A stretch of 64,000 nt of DNA from Pseudonocardia endophytica. GTDB taxonomy: Bacteria > Actinomycetota > Actinomycetes > Mycobacteriales > Pseudonocardiaceae. The position numbers were made by a program, and so were the translations under genes. The DNA lies in contig NZ_SMFZ01000002.1 of the NCBI RefSeq assembly GCF_004339565.1, positions 992,001 through 1,056,000 on the forward strand. Reading direction: 5' to 3'. The stretch's first letter is position 1. Each line of letters starts with the position of its first letter. Positions 36,222-45,397 of this stretch are shown here, in pieces. Under the pieces are notes generated by a model that was not told where the DNA came from, searched no databases, and saw only the letters and a list, made by a program, of their open reading frames with translations.

Positions 36222-37013
36222 ATGAAGATCGTCGCTCTGATCAAGCAGGTGCCCGACACCTACTCCGAACGCAAGCTCTCCGACTCGGATCAGACCTTGG
36301 ACCGTGAGGGCACCGAGGCCGTGATCGATGAGATCAACGAGCGTGCGGTGGAGGCTGCGCTGCAGCTGAAGGAAGCAGACGGCGCCGGTGGTTCTGAGGT
36401 GGTGGTCGTCTCGATGGGACCGGACCGGGCCACGGACGCGATCCGCAAGGCGCTGTCGATGGGCGCGGACTCCGCGGTGCATCTGTCCGACGAGGCGTTG
36501 CACGGGTCGTGCGCGGTGCAGACCGCGAAGGCGCTGACGAAGGTGATCGGCACCGTCGACGGGTGGAACCTGGTCGTGGCCGGTGAGCAGGCCTCGGACG
36601 GTCAGATCGGCGCCGTCCCGGCGATGATCGCCGACCTGCTGGGCGTCCCGTCGCTCACCCACGCCGTCGAGCTGTCCGTCGACGGGACGACCGCCACGGT
36701 GAAGCGGGAGACCGACGACGGTGTCACGCACCTGAGCGCCCAGCTTCCGGCGGTGGTGTCGATCGGGGAGAAGGCCAACGAGCCGCGCTACCCCAGCTTC
36801 AAGGGGATCATGGCCGCGAAGAAGAAGCCGGTCGAGACCCTCGACCTGTCCGGCGCGGGGATCGACGCCTCCGAGGTCGGCCTGGCGAACGCGCTCACCA
36901 CGGTGACGTCCGCGGCGCCGAAGCCGCCGAAGCAGGCGGGCGAGAAGGTCACCGACGAGGGCGACGGCGGTTCGAAGATCGCCGAGTACCTGGTCGGCCA
37001 GAAGCTCATCTGA
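36222..37013 (+). CDS. etfB: Electron transfer flavoprotein, beta subunit
   Basis: The 263-residue FixA/EtfB subunit, with AMP-binding family features: N-terminal MKIVALIKQVPDT, VVSMGPDRATDAIRKAL, and the AGEQASDGQIGAVPAMIADL block. Together with EtfA it accepts electrons from acyl-CoA dehydrogenases and passes them to the quinone pool. AGAGGTCC precedes the ATG. Followed by etfA after 36 bases; corresponds to Rv3029c by order. Confidence 0.95.
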   Translation: MKIVALIKQVPDTYSERKLSDSDQTLDREGTEAVIDEINERAVEAALQLKEADGAGGSEVVVVSMGPDRATDAIRKALSMGADSAVHLSDEALHGSCAVQTAKALTKVIGTVDGWNLVVAGEQASDGQIGAVPAMIADLLGVPSLTHAVELSVDGTTATVKRETDDGVTHLSAQLPAVVSIGEKANEPRYPSFKGIMAAKKKPVETLDLSGAGIDASEVGLANALTTVTSAAPKPPKQAGEKVTDEGDGGSKIAEYLVGQKLI

Positions 37014-37049
37014 ACCACCCCCGACACGACCACGAAGGAGACAGAACTC

Positions 37050-37997
37050 ATGGCTGAGGTGCTGGTCCTCGTCGACCACGTCGAGGGCGAGATCAAGAAG
37101 ACCACCTACGAGCTGCTCACCGCCGCCCGGGCGCTGGGTGAGCCGTCCGCGGTCGTCGTCGGTGCCGCCGGCACCGCCGGCAAGCTGGCCGACGGCCTGT
37201 CGGCGCACGGCGCGGAGAAGATCTACGTCGCCGAGCACGACTCCACCGACCACCTCACCCCCGAGGTGACGGTGCTCGAGTCGCTGATCGGGTCCGCGTC
37301 GCCGGCGGCGGTGCTGATCTCGGCGTCCGCGGACGGCAAGGAGGTCGCCGGCCGGCTGGCGGTGCGCACGAACTCCGGGCTGCTCGGCGACGTCGTCGGC
37401 GTCAGCGCCGATGGTGTGTCGCACTCGGTGTTCGGTGGCGCCTACACCGCCGAGGCCAAGAGCAACACCGAGCACCCGGTGATCACCGTGCGCCCGGGCT
37501 CGATCGACATCGAGGAGAACGCCGGCGCCGGGGCGCAGGAGAGCGTCGAGGTCCCGGCCGCGAACTCGCCGCAGGCGACGGTCACCAGCCGGGAGCCGAT
37601 CACCGGTGGCGACCGTCCGGAGCTGACCGAGGCGACCGTCGTCGTCTCCGGTGGGCGTGGTGTCGGCTCCGCCGACGACTTCTCCGTGGTGGAGGGGCTG
37701 GCCGACGCGCTCGGCGCCGCCGTCGGTGCGTCGCGGGCGGCGGTGGACTCCGGCTACTACCCGCCGCAGTTCCAGGTCGGGCAGACCGGCAAGACCGTCT
37801 CCCCGCAGCTCTACATCGCGTTGGGGATCTCCGGTGCGATCCAGCACCGGGCCGGGATGCAGACGTCGAAGACGATCATCGCGGTGAACAAGGACGACGA
37901 GGCCCCGATCTTCGAGATCGCCGACTACGGCATCGTGGGCGACCTGTTCAAGGTCGCGCCGCAGCTGCAGGAGGAAGTGGCCAAGCGCAAGAGCTGA
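37050..37997 (+). CDS. etfA: Electron transfer flavoprotein, alpha subunit
   Basis: The 315-residue FixB/EtfA subunit. The C-terminal FAD domain is clear: VVSGGRGVGSADDF, QTGKTVSPQLYIALGISG, and AVNKDDEAPIFEIADYGIVG. It forms the heterodimer with EtfB encoded just upstream. Strong GAAGGAGA precedes the ATG. A long palindrome 19 bases after the stop probably ends the etf transcript. Confidence 0.96.
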   Translation: MAEVLVLVDHVEGEIKKTTYELLTAARALGEPSAVVVGAAGTAGKLADGLSAHGAEKIYVAEHDSTDHLTPEVTVLESLIGSASPAAVLISASADGKEVAGRLAVRTNSGLLGDVVGVSADGVSHSVFGGAYTAEAKSNTEHPVITVRPGSIDIEENAGAGAQESVEVPAANSPQATVTSREPITGGDRPELTEATVVVSGGRGVGSADDFSVVEGLADALGAAVGASRAAVDSGYYPPQFQVGQTGKTVSPQLYIALGISGAIQHRAGMQTSKTIIAVNKDDEAPIFEIADYGIVGDLFKVAPQLQEEVAKRKS

Positions 37998-38015
37998 CCG
38001 GTCGGCTCGCTTTTC

Positions 38016-38068
38016 CGAACGAACGGCACCTTCGGGCAGTCACAGTGCTCGACGGTGCCGTTCGTTCG
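38016..38068. repeat. Dispersed palindrome (terminator-like), copy 1
   Basis: Arms CGAACGAACGGCACCTTCG and CGACGGTGCCGTTCGTTCG pair at 18 of 19 positions across a 15-base loop (GGCAGTCACAGTGCT). Nearly the same sequence occurs at 56750-56802, and a rearranged copy at 45141-45195. It follows etfA and probably acts as a transcription terminator. Confidence 0.8.
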
Positions 38069-38204
38069 TTTCCGGGGCGGGCGCCACCCTCCGGTCGCGG
38101 CCCGTTCACCTGCGAGGATCATGTTCTGTGCCGTTCACCGGCGCGCCATTCCGATGCGTGACGGATCCGTGTGAGGGTTCACGTCGCCCGGTTCCCATAT
38201 CGGC

Positions 38205-39002
38205 GTGACGCATTACGGTGTTCTCCCCGCCCCGCCGGCTGTCGACCCCCGTGTGCTCGTCCGAACGCCGGAGGCCGCCGCGACGCGGTACTCCCTGCTG
38301 CTCACCACCGACGCCGACGACGTCGCCGCCGCGCAGGCGCTGCGGTACCGCGTGTTCGCCGGCGAGATCGGAGCCCGGCTGGACACCCCGGTCCCGGGAC
38401 TCGACGTGGACCGGTTCGACGCGTTCTGCGACCACCTCGTGGTCCGCGAGGACGCCACCGGCGAGATCGTCGGCACGTACCGGATGCTGCCGCCGCACCG
38501 GGCGCGCGAGGCGGGCGGCCTGTACTCGGAGACCGAGTTCGACCTCGGCCGCCTCGACCCGCTGCGCGACTCGATCGTGGAGGCGGGCCGCTCCTGCGTG
38601 CACCCCGACCACCGCGCCGGGTCGGTCGTCGGCCTGGTGTGGGCCGGGATCGCCCGCTACATGCTGCTCACCGGGAACCGCTGGCTCGCCGGGTGCGCCA
38701 GCGTCCCGCTCGCCGACGGCGGCGCGCAGGCCGCGGGTGTCTGGGACACGGTCGGCGGGAAGCACTACGCCGACGAGCGGTACCGGGTCGTGCCGCGGAA
38801 CCGATGGGACGTCGAGTCCGCGCCGCGACACCGCTCGGTCGGGCTCCCGCCGCTGCTGCGTGGCTACCTGCGGCTCGGCGCCTGGGTGTGCGGGGAGCCG
38901 GCGCACGACCCGGACTTCGGCGTCGCCGACTTCTTCGTGCTGCTCGGACTCGACCACGCCGACGAGCGCTACCTGCGATTCTTCCTCGGCGGCGACGAGT
39001 GA
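38205..39002 (+). CDS. GNAT-family N-acyltransferase, OlsB/hemolysin-like (Rv3027c-like)
   Basis: A 265-residue protein of the acyl-ACP or acyl-CoA N-acyltransferase group: ALRYRVFAGEIGARLD, a typical FDAFCDHLVVRE strand-turn, IVGTYRMLPP and EAGRSCVHPDHR, where the acyl donor binds. GTG start. It overlaps the PlsC gene by 4 bases. OlsB members acylate ornithine to start ornithine lipid, and OlsB-PlsC (OlsA) pairs make that lipid, so these two genes may produce an acyl amino-acid lipid. In mycobacteria the pair has the same order. Confidence 0.82.
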   Translation: MTHYGVLPAPPAVDPRVLVRTPEAAATRYSLLLTTDADDVAAAQALRYRVFAGEIGARLDTPVPGLDVDRFDAFCDHLVVREDATGEIVGTYRMLPPHRAREAGGLYSETEFDLGRLDPLRDSIVEAGRSCVHPDHRAGSVVGLVWAGIARYMLLTGNRWLAGCASVPLADGGAQAAGVWDTVGGKHYADERYRVVPRNRWDVESAPRHRSVGLPPLLRGYLRLGAWVCGEPAHDPDFGVADFFVLLGLDHADERYLRFFLGGDE

Positions 39003-39943
39003 CCGAGATCGTCGAGCGCCCCGCGGCGGCCCCTCGGACGCCTCCGCCGGCGCCGGTCGCGTATCGGGCGTCGGTCGCGCCCCCCGCGCCCACCGCGGCG
39101 GCGCACCCGACCCACCCGGGTGTGCTGCGCGCCGCGGACCGGCCGAAGGGCCCGTTCGCGCCGTGGTCGCCGTGCGACCCGTCCACCTGCCTGCCGAGCG
39201 TGCCGCGCGGCGGGCACCTGCGGATGGCGCGGCGGCTCGTCGCACTGGTCGGAGCAGTGGTGGTCGCGCTGCTGGTGGCGCCCGTGCTGCCGCTGGTCGG
39301 CGCGGCGGGCCGGGAACGTCTCGTGCGCCGGATCTTCGCCACGACACTGCACGCGGCCGGGGTGCGGCTCGAGGTGTCCGGAGCGACCGGACTGCGACCC
39401 GACGACGGGTCCGGCGCACTCGTCGTCGCGAACCATCTGTCGTGGATCGACGTCCTGGCGCTCGGCGCCGTGACGCCGGTGACGATGCTCGCGAAGCGCG
39501 AGGTCGCGGACTGGCCGGTGATCGGGCCGCTGGCCGCGCGCGTCGGCACCGTGTTCCTGGACCGCGAGGGGTTGCGCAGCCTGCCCCGGGTCGTCGACGA
39601 GACGGCGGACGCCCTGCGTGGCGGCGCGCTGATCGGCGTCTTCCCGGAGGCGACGACGTGGTGCGGCGCGGCGTCCGGCGAGTTCCGCAGGGCGCCGTTC
39701 CAGGCCGCGATCGACGCGGGCGTGCCGGTCCGTCCGGTCTCGTTCGCGCTGCGCACACCGGACGGGCGTCCGACGACCGCGGCGTCGTTCGTCGGCGACC
39801 AGACGCTCGGGGACTCGCTGACCCGGGTGCTGCGCATGCCCGGCGTGGTGTGCGCGGTCGTCGTCGGGGACGTGATCGACCCCACCGGTGACCGGCGGGA
39901 TCTCGCCCGACGTGCGTCGACGGCGGTACGCGCCGCTGCGTGA
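38999..39943 (+). CDS. Lysophospholipid acyltransferase, PlsC family (Rv3026c-like)
   Basis: A 314-residue acyltransferase starting at GTG 38999. The first 75 residues are Pro/Ala-rich and unusual; a transmembrane segment follows ([20 protein letters not shown]). Catalytic NHLSWID (H-x4-D) is at about residues 145-151, and FLDREG plus VFPEATTW give motifs II and III. Overlap with the GNAT gene suggests that one product is acylated in two steps (N- then O-acylation). Confidence 0.88.
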   Translation: MTEIVERPAAAPRTPPPAPVAYRASVAPPAPTAAAHPTHPGVLRAADRPKGPFAPWSPCDPSTCLPSVPRGGHLRMARRLVALVGAVVVALLVAPVLPLVGAAGRERLVRRIFATTLHAAGVRLEVSGATGLRPDDGSGALVVANHLSWIDVLALGAVTPVTMLAKREVADWPVIGPLAARVGTVFLDREGLRSLPRVVDETADALRGGALIGVFPEATTWCGAASGEFRRAPFQAAIDAGVPVRPVSFALRTPDGRPTTAASFVGDQTLGDSLTRVLRMPGVVCAVVVGDVIDPTGDRRDLARRASTAVRAAA

Positions 39944-39993
39944 GCACGCACGCTCGTACGCGGACGCACGACCGGGCGATTACCCTGGAGCCG

Positions 39994-41199
39994 ATGACAT
40001 ATCTCGACCACGCGGCGACGACCCCGATGCTGCCCGCCGCAGCCGCCGCCATGAGCGATGCGCTGCTGCGGACCGGCAACGCGTCCTCGCTGCACTCGGC
40101 GGGTCGCCGGGCGCGCAGGGAGGTCGAGGAGGGCCGCGAGCGGATCGCGGGCGCCGTCGGGGCGCGCCCGTCCGAGGTCGTGTTCACGACCGGCGGCACC
40201 GAGAGCGACAACCTGGCCGTCAAGGGCCTGTTCTGGGCCAGGCGCGCCGCCGACCCGCGACGCACCCGGGTGCTCGTGTCCTCGGTGGAGCATCACGCCG
40301 TGATCGAGGCTGCGGAGTGGCTCGCCGAGCACGAGCGCGCCGACCTGCGCCTGCTCGAGGTCGACTCCGCGGGCCGGGTGCGGCCGGAGACACTGCGCGA
40401 GGCGCTGGCCGAGGCGCCGGAGCAGGTCGCGCTCGTGTCCGTGATGTGGGCGAACAACGAGGTCGGCACCGTCAATCCGGTCCGCGAGCTCGCCGCGATC
40501 TGCCACGAGCACAACATCCCGTTCCACACCGACGCCGTGCAGGCCGTCGGCATCCTGGACGTCGACTTCGGGGCGTCCGGTGTGGACGCGCTGACGCTGA
40601 CCGGGCACAAGCTCGGCGGGCCCTACGGCGCGGGCGCGCTGCTGCTCGGCCGCGACGTCGAGTGCACTCCGCTGCTGCACGGCGGCGGCCAGGAGCGCGA
40701 CGTGCGTTCCGGGACGCTGGACGTCCCGTCGCTGGTCGGGCTCGCCACGGCCGTCGAGCTGTCGGTCTCCGACGCGCCGCGCCGTCGTCCGCAGGTCACC
40801 GGGCTGCGCGACGAGCTGGTCCGCGAGATCACCGCCGTCGTCCCGGACGCGAAGCTCAACGGCGACGCGCTCACGTCCACCGTGGACGGCGGGCCAGGGC
40901 GGCTGCCGGGAAACGCGCACCTCTCGTTCCCCGGCTGCGAGGGCGACAGCCTGCTCATGCTGCTCGACGCGAACGGCATCGACTGCTCCACCGGATCGGC
41001 CTGCACCGCAGGCGTCGCGCAGCCGAGCCACGTGCTGCTGGCGATGGGTGCCGACGAGGCGACCGCGCGGGGGTCGCTGCGGTTCTCGCTCGGGCACACC
41101 AGCTCGCTCTCCGACGTCCGCGTGGTCACCGAGGCGATCGGCTCGGTCGTCGACCGCGCCCGGCGGGCCGGAGGGCGTGCTCCGGCCATGACGTCCTGA
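39994..41199 (+). CDS. Cysteine desulfurase (NifS/IscS type)
   Basis: A 401-residue PLP enzyme releasing sulfur from cysteine as persulfide. N-terminal [15 protein letters not shown]-binding [11 protein letters not shown] with K206, and active-site Cys C337 in STGSACTAG are all present. ATG 39994. Its TGA shares a base with the ATG of mnmA (TGATG), so it is the likely sulfur donor for tRNA 2-thiouridine made by MnmA. Equivalent to Rv3025c by order. Confidence 0.95.
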   Translation: MTYLDHAATTPMLPAAAAAMSDALLRTGNASSLHSAGRRARREVEEGRERIAGAVGARPSEVVFTTGGTESDNLAVKGLFWARRAADPRRTRVLVSSVEHHAVIEAAEWLAEHERADLRLLEVDSAGRVRPETLREALAEAPEQVALVSVMWANNEVGTVNPVRELAAICHEHNIPFHTDAVQAVGILDVDFGASGVDALTLTGHKLGGPYGAGALLLGRDVECTPLLHGGGQERDVRSGTLDVPSLVGLATAVELSVSDAPRRRPQVTGLRDELVREITAVVPDAKLNGDALTSTVDGGPGRLPGNAHLSFPGCEGDSLLMLLDANGIDCSTGSACTAGVAQPSHVLLAMGADEATARGSLRFSLGHTSSLSDVRVVTEAIGSVVDRARRAGGRAPAMTS

Positions 41200-42281
41200 T
41201 GCGTGTCCTCGCCGCGATGAGCGGTGGTGTCGACTCCTCGGTGGCCGCCGCGCGGGCCGTGGCGGCCGGGCACGACGTCGTCGGAGTCCATCTGGCGCTG
41301 GCCCGGACGCGGGACGCGCTGCGGTCCGGCTCGCGCGGCTGCTGCTCCCGTGAGGACGCCGCGGACGCCGCCCGCACCGCCGACGTCCTGGGCATCCCGT
41401 ACTACGTGTGGGACCTGTCCGAGCAGTTCGCCCGCGACGTCGTCGACGACTTCGTGGACGCCTACGCGGGCGGCGAGACGCCGAACCCGTGCCTGCGGTG
41501 CAACGAGAAGATCAAGTTCGAGGCGGTGCTGGAACGGGCGCGTGCTCTCGGGTTCGACGCCGTGTGCACCGGTCACTACGCGCGTCTCGACCCGTCGGTC
41601 CCGGAGCTGCGACGCTCGGCCGATCCGGACAAGGACCAGTCCTACGTGCTGGCCGTGCTGCGCGCCGACCAGCTGCGGAACGCGCTGTTCCCGATCGGGG
41701 ACACGCCGAAGTCGCAGATCCGGGAGGAGGCGTCCGCGCTCGGACTGCGCGTCGCGGGCAAGCCGGACAGCCACGACATCTGCTTCATCCCGACCGGCGA
41801 CACCCGCGGGTTCCTGGCCGACCGTCTCGGCTCCCGGCCCGGCTCGCTGGTGGACCACGAGACCGGTGAGGTCCTCGGGACGCACGCCGGCGTGCACGGG
41901 TTCACCGTCGGGCAGCGCAAGGGGCTGGGCATCGACCGGCCAGCCGCCGACGGCCGGCCCCGGTACGTGCTGGGCATCGAGCCGGTCAGCGGGACCGTGC
42001 GCGTCGGGTCGGAGACGGCGCTCGACGTGTCCACGATCGACGCCCGGAGTCCGGTGTGGACGTCCGGTGCCGCGCCGGACGGGCCGTTCGGGTGTGTGGC
42101 GCAGGTCCGCGCACACGGCGGGACGGCGCCCGCCGAGGTCGTACCGGTCGAGGGTGGCGTGCGGGTGGACCTCGGTTCCGCGTTGCGCGGGGTGGCTCCC
42201 GGGCAGGCGGTCGCGTTCTACCGACCGGACGACGCGGGCGACGTCGTCCTGGGCTCGGCGACGATCACCACCGCGCACTGA
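41199..42281 (+). CDS. mnmA: tRNA-specific 2-thiouridylase
   Basis: A 360-residue enzyme that thiolates U34 of tRNAs for Lys, Glu and Gln. The PP-loop ATP motif SGGVDSS is at residues 8-14, catalytic Cys residues are in [12 protein letters not shown] and SHDICFIP, and DKDQSYVL and [11 protein letters not shown] are family signatures. Start ATG 41199 overlaps the desulfurase stop. Last gene of the conserved sulfur-transfer pair. Confidence 0.96.
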   Translation: MRVLAAMSGGVDSSVAAARAVAAGHDVVGVHLALARTRDALRSGSRGCCSREDAADAARTADVLGIPYYVWDLSEQFARDVVDDFVDAYAGGETPNPCLRCNEKIKFEAVLERARALGFDAVCTGHYARLDPSVPELRRSADPDKDQSYVLAVLRADQLRNALFPIGDTPKSQIREEASALGLRVAGKPDSHDICFIPTGDTRGFLADRLGSRPGSLVDHETGEVLGTHAGVHGFTVGQRKGLGIDRPAADGRPRYVLGIEPVSGTVRVGSETALDVSTIDARSPVWTSGAAPDGPFGCVAQVRAHGGTAPAEVVPVEGGVRVDLGSALRGVAPGQAVAFYRPDDAGDVVLGSATITTAH

Positions 42282-42828
42282 GCCCTGCAGCGCCGACCGG
42301 CCGACGGCGTGCGACGTCGAGCGCGCTCGATGTCGGTGAGCCCGTGCGGTGATCGGCCGTCGGGTGAGGATCGGTGCCGCTGGTGGCGCCGATCGGGGCC
42401 GGATCGTCGATCACCGGCCTGGGGGCGGGACTCGGCTGTTCCGTGGAGGTAGGGGCAGGCTGCCGGCGCTGCTCCACAGCATGCCTTCATCCGCCGTCGC
42501 ACCCGTGCGGTGATCGGCGGTCGGGTGTCGATCCGGGCCGCTGGTGGCGCCGATCAGCGCCGGATCGTCGATCACCGGCCTGGGGGCGGGACTCGGCTGT
42601 TCCGCGGAGGTAGGGGCAGGCTGCCGGCGCTGCTCCACAGCATGCCTTCATCCGCCGTCGCACCCGTGCGGTGATCGGCGGTCGGGTGTTGATCGGTGCC
42701 GCTGGTGGCGTCGATCAGGGCCAGAGCGCCGATCACGGCGGGCGGCGCGCTCCGGCCCTGCGGAAGGGGGTGTGTCGCGAACCGGTTGTCGGGCAGGGTG
42801 GATCGGAGATCGACGACAGGGGGTAGAC
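42282..42828. other. 547-bp intergenic region occupied by a 161-bp tandem repeat
   Basis: Between mnmA and the AMP-dependent ligase. It is mostly the tandem array described separately, plus about 80 bases before the ligase start. Short minus-strand frames in each unit (MEQRRQPAPTS) repeat because the DNA repeats; they are not supported as genes. Confidence 0.75.
42344..42745. repeat. 161-bp tandem repeat, about 2.5 units
   Basis: Units start at 42344, 42505 and 42666, each with GTGCGGTGATCGG. The first two are full length and almost identical from the GGATCGTCGATCACCGG core to GCCGTCGCACCC; the third stops after about 80 bases. Each unit contains inverted GATC-centred motifs. The third unit degenerates into the leader of the ligase gene. 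Confidence 0.92.
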
Positions 42829-44478
42829 GTGGTCTCGCCGCACCCGCCGACGCAGTCCGACCCACCACGGACGTTCGGTGAGCTGCTCGTCCGTCTCGTC
42901 GCGGCCGATGCGGAGGCCGTCGCGCTGATCGACCGCGGACCGGACGGTGCGGCACTGCCGGTCACGCGGGCCGAGTTCGCGGCGCGGGTCGCGGCACTGA
43001 CCGGTGAGCTGTCCGCCGTCGCGCCCGGTGACACGGTCGCGGTCTGGCTGCCGAGCTGGTCCGACGCGCTCGTCTGGCAGTGGGCGGTCGCCGCGCGCGG
43101 GGCGAACGTGATCGGCGTGAACACCCGCTACGGCGTGGCGGAGGCGACGCACGTGCTCCAGCGGGCGCGGCCGTCGCTCGTCGTGCTGCCCGCAGCGTTC
43201 CACGATCTCGACCTGCTCGATCGACTCCGTTCCGCCGCGACCTCCGCCGGGCAGACGCCGCCGGTCGCCGTCGTGCCGGGCCCCAGCCGACAGCCGGTCA
43301 CCGATCCGTCGGAGTTCGACGTCGGCGGGGGCGCGTGGTCTCCGTCGGCTCCGTGGTCTCCGTCCGCCCCGTCGGCTCCGTCCGCCCCGTCGGCCCCGTT
43401 CGCTCCCGGGCCCGAGGAGCCCGACGCACTCGTCGTCGCGTTCACGACGTCCGGATCCACCGGCATGCCGAAGCTCGCCGCCCACTCGGCGGGCGCCGTC
43501 GTCGGGCACGCGGTCGCCGACGCCGCGGCGATGGGCCTGCGCCCCGGCGACACCGTGCTCGGTGCCCTGCCGTTGTCCGGCGTGTTCGGGTACAACGCGG
43601 CGATGGCCGGTCTTGCCGCGGGCGCGACCGTGCTGCTCGAGCCCGTCTTCGACGCCGACACCGTCCTCGACGCGATGGCGCACCACGGCGTCACGCACGT
43701 CGGTGCGGGCGACGACATGATGTTGCGGATGAGCCAGGCGGCCTCGCGTGAGCTGCCCGACTGGCGCTGGCTCGGCATCGCCGACTTCCAGGGCCGGTCC
43801 CGCGAGATCGCCGAATGGGCCCGCGACGCGCACGGCGTGCGTACGACCGGCGTGTACGGCAGCTCGGAGGCGTTCGCGCTGCTCTCGATGTGGCCGGACG
43901 ACGATCCGGAGCCGCACCGGTGGACCGGAGGCGGGCGGCTGGTCGGCGCCACGACCGAGGTCCGCGCCGTCGACCAGGACACCCGCGCCGCCCTCGGCCC
44001 CGGAGCCGAGGGCGAGCTCGAGTTCCGCGGACCGACCGTCGTCGACGCGTACCTCGGCGAGCCCGATCGCCCGACCGGGGACGCGGACGGCTGGTTCGCC
44101 AGCGGCGACCTCGGCGTCGTCACCGAGCCTGGCGTGTTCACCTACACCTGCCGGGCCGGGGACGCCCTGCGCCTGCGCGGGTTCCTCGTCGACCCGGCAG
44201 AGATCGAGGTGCGGCTGGCCGCGCATCCGTCGGTGCACACGGCGAAGGTGGTCGGCGTCCCCGGACCGGACGGTGCGACGCGCGCGGTCGCGTTCGTCGT
44301 CGGCGAGCCGGGCACCGCGCCGGACCCGGAGGCGCTACGGGTCTGGTGCCACGAGGCGTTGGCGCACTTCAAGGTCCCACACGCCGTGCGGGTGATCGAG
44401 GAGATGCCGACGACGTCCGGCACGAACGGCACGAAGATCCGCGCGGCGACACTGCGGGAGTGGGCCACCGCGCTCTGA
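42829..44478 (+). CDS. AMP-dependent acyl-CoA synthetase/ligase
   Basis: A 549-residue ANL-superfamily ligase forming an acyl-adenylate, then acyl-CoA. Motifs: P-loop TTSGSTGMPK, VYGSSEAF, GWFASGDLG, LRGFLVDPAEIE and the C-terminal catalytic Lys in TNGTKIRAATL. Start GTG 42829 follows AGGGGG. A low-complexity insertion of Ser-Ala-Pro repeats (about residues 167-190) lies just before the P-loop. No operon partners, so the acid substrate is unknown. Confidence 0.85.
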   Translation: MVSPHPPTQSDPPRTFGELLVRLVAADAEAVALIDRGPDGAALPVTRAEFAARVAALTGELSAVAPGDTVAVWLPSWSDALVWQWAVAARGANVIGVNTRYGVAEATHVLQRARPSLVVLPAAFHDLDLLDRLRSAATSAGQTPPVAVVPGPSRQPVTDPSEFDVGGGAWSPSAPWSPSAPSAPSAPSAPFAPGPEEPDALVVAFTTSGSTGMPKLAAHSAGAVVGHAVADAAAMGLRPGDTVLGALPLSGVFGYNAAMAGLAAGATVLLEPVFDADTVLDAMAHHGVTHVGAGDDMMLRMSQAASRELPDWRWLGIADFQGRSREIAEWARDAHGVRTTGVYGSSEAFALLSMWPDDDPEPHRWTGGGRLVGATTEVRAVDQDTRAALGPGAEGELEFRGPTVVDAYLGEPDRPTGDADGWFASGDLGVVTEPGVFTYTCRAGDALRLRGFLVDPAEIEVRLAAHPSVHTAKVVGVPGPDGATRAVAFVVGEPGTAPDPEALRVWCHEALAHFKVPHAVRVIEEMPTTSGTNGTKIRAATLREWATAL

Positions 44479-44690
44479 GCGACGGCCCCGTTCCCGCGTG
44501 CGAGTTCGGTTCCCGCGTGCGCGGGGATTCACGAGAGACCACGATAGCGCGCGGCAAGCTCCGATGTGATCGGCGCGTGTGGAGCCGAGCGTTCGCCCCG
44601 CGAACGTCCCGCTCCTGGAACGTCGATCACGACGGATGGGCGGTCGACGCGCGTCGCGGCACGAGGACCGTCACCGCTGGGCCGGGACGG

Positions 44691-44846
44691 GTGCCGTCAA
44701 GCCGGGATGGGCGCCGTTGGGTTTGGGCGGGTGCCGTCAAGCCGGGATGGGCGCCGTTGGGTTGGGCGGGTGCCGTCAAGCCGGGGCGGGCGTCGTTGGG
44801 TTGGGCGGACGCCGTTGAGTTGGACGGGCGTCGTTGGGTTCGATGG
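44691..44846. repeat. 39/40-bp tandem repeat, 4 units
   Basis: Units starting at 44691, 44731, 44770 and about 44809. The first three start GTGCCGTCAAGCCGGG and carry GGGCGCCGTTGGGTT or a close variant; the fourth is diverged. The array abuts the end of the response-regulator remnant. Confidence 0.85.
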
Positions 44847-44880
44847 GCGCCGCGGGGGGCCGGAGGGACGCCGCCGGGCG

Positions 44881-45008
44881 ACGGTCGTCGGTTCCGCGGC
44901 CGGAGGCGGGGCGGAGCGGCGCAGGACCGACCGGGCCCTGGCGGCCAGCTCACCCGGCGAGAACGGCTTGACCAGATAGTCCGGACGCGGCAGGAGCATG
45001 ATCGTCGA
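44881..45008 (-). pseudogene. Response-regulator receiver-domain remnant
   Basis: The minus strand here encodes IMLLPRPDYLVKPFSPGELA and then ARARSVLRRS, i.e. the end of an OmpR-type receiver domain (the conserved Lys in DYLVKPF and the last helix). The receiver start, phospho-acceptor Asp and DNA-binding domain are missing, and the part between IML and DYLVKP is shortened. A gene remnant cut by the neighbouring tandem repeat. Confidence 0.65.
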
Positions 45009-45140
45009 CTGAGGAGCGTGAGCGTCAGCTGGCGGCCGCATTCCTCCACGCTCGCTGATCTCTCGCCGAGCCACCGCGGGCGGTGCCCCGCCGCGTGCCC
45101 CGCGCGCCGCTGCTGTGCCGCGCCGGATCCCCGCCCGCCC

Positions 45141-45195
45141 CGAACGAGGGTGCCGTTCGAGCAACGACATTGCCCGAAGGTGCCGTTCGTTCGGG
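45141..45195. repeat. Dispersed palindrome, rearranged copy 2
   Basis: The right half CCCGAAGGTGCCGTTCGTTCG matches copies at 38 and 56.8 kb. In the left half the part GGTGCCGTTCG is in the opposite orientation to that expected, so it no longer makes the long stem. Probably an inactive or recombined copy. Confidence 0.6.
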
Positions 45196-45250
45196 ATGGG
45201 GCACGCCCGGCACGCCCGGCGCCCGGCGTCCGGCGTCCGGCGTCGCCGGT

Positions 45251-45321
45251 GTGGTCGGGGTGGGCCGTGTGGTTGCGGTGGGCCGTGTGGTTGCGGTGGG
45301 CCGTGTGGTTGCGGTGGGGGG
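45251..45321. repeat. 18-bp tandem repeat, about 4 units
   Basis: GTGGTTGCGGTGGGCCGT is repeated, the first unit with two changes and the last one incomplete. It lies 77 bases before the start codon of the MetE-C-like gene, in its leader or promoter. Confidence 0.8.
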
Positions 45322-45397
45322 CGTGGGCGCGGGCGGCGTGATGGGGGAACCGGGGGCCGTGAGTTCCGTTCCGTCGGGCCGGGGGAGACTCGGCACC

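Larger units (their letters stand above)
44479..45397. other. 919-bp degenerate region: gene remnant and tandem repeats
   Basis: It holds a 39-bp tandem array (44691-44846), a response-regulator remnant (44881-45008, minus strand), a rearranged copy of the dispersed palindrome (45141-45195) and an 18-bp tandem array (45251-45321). Long open frames cross it on both strands because of GC bias, but none has family-like sequence over its length. Confidence 0.7.

Noticed and set aside
42265-42638. Two minus-strand ORFs starting MEQRRQPAPTS
   Set aside because: They are created by the 161-bp tandem repeat and differ only where the units differ; no ribosome-binding site or known family.
44842-45110. 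Intact two-component regulator on the minus strand
   Set aside because: Only the DYLVKPF end of the receiver is recognisable; phospho-acceptor and DNA-binding parts are absent.
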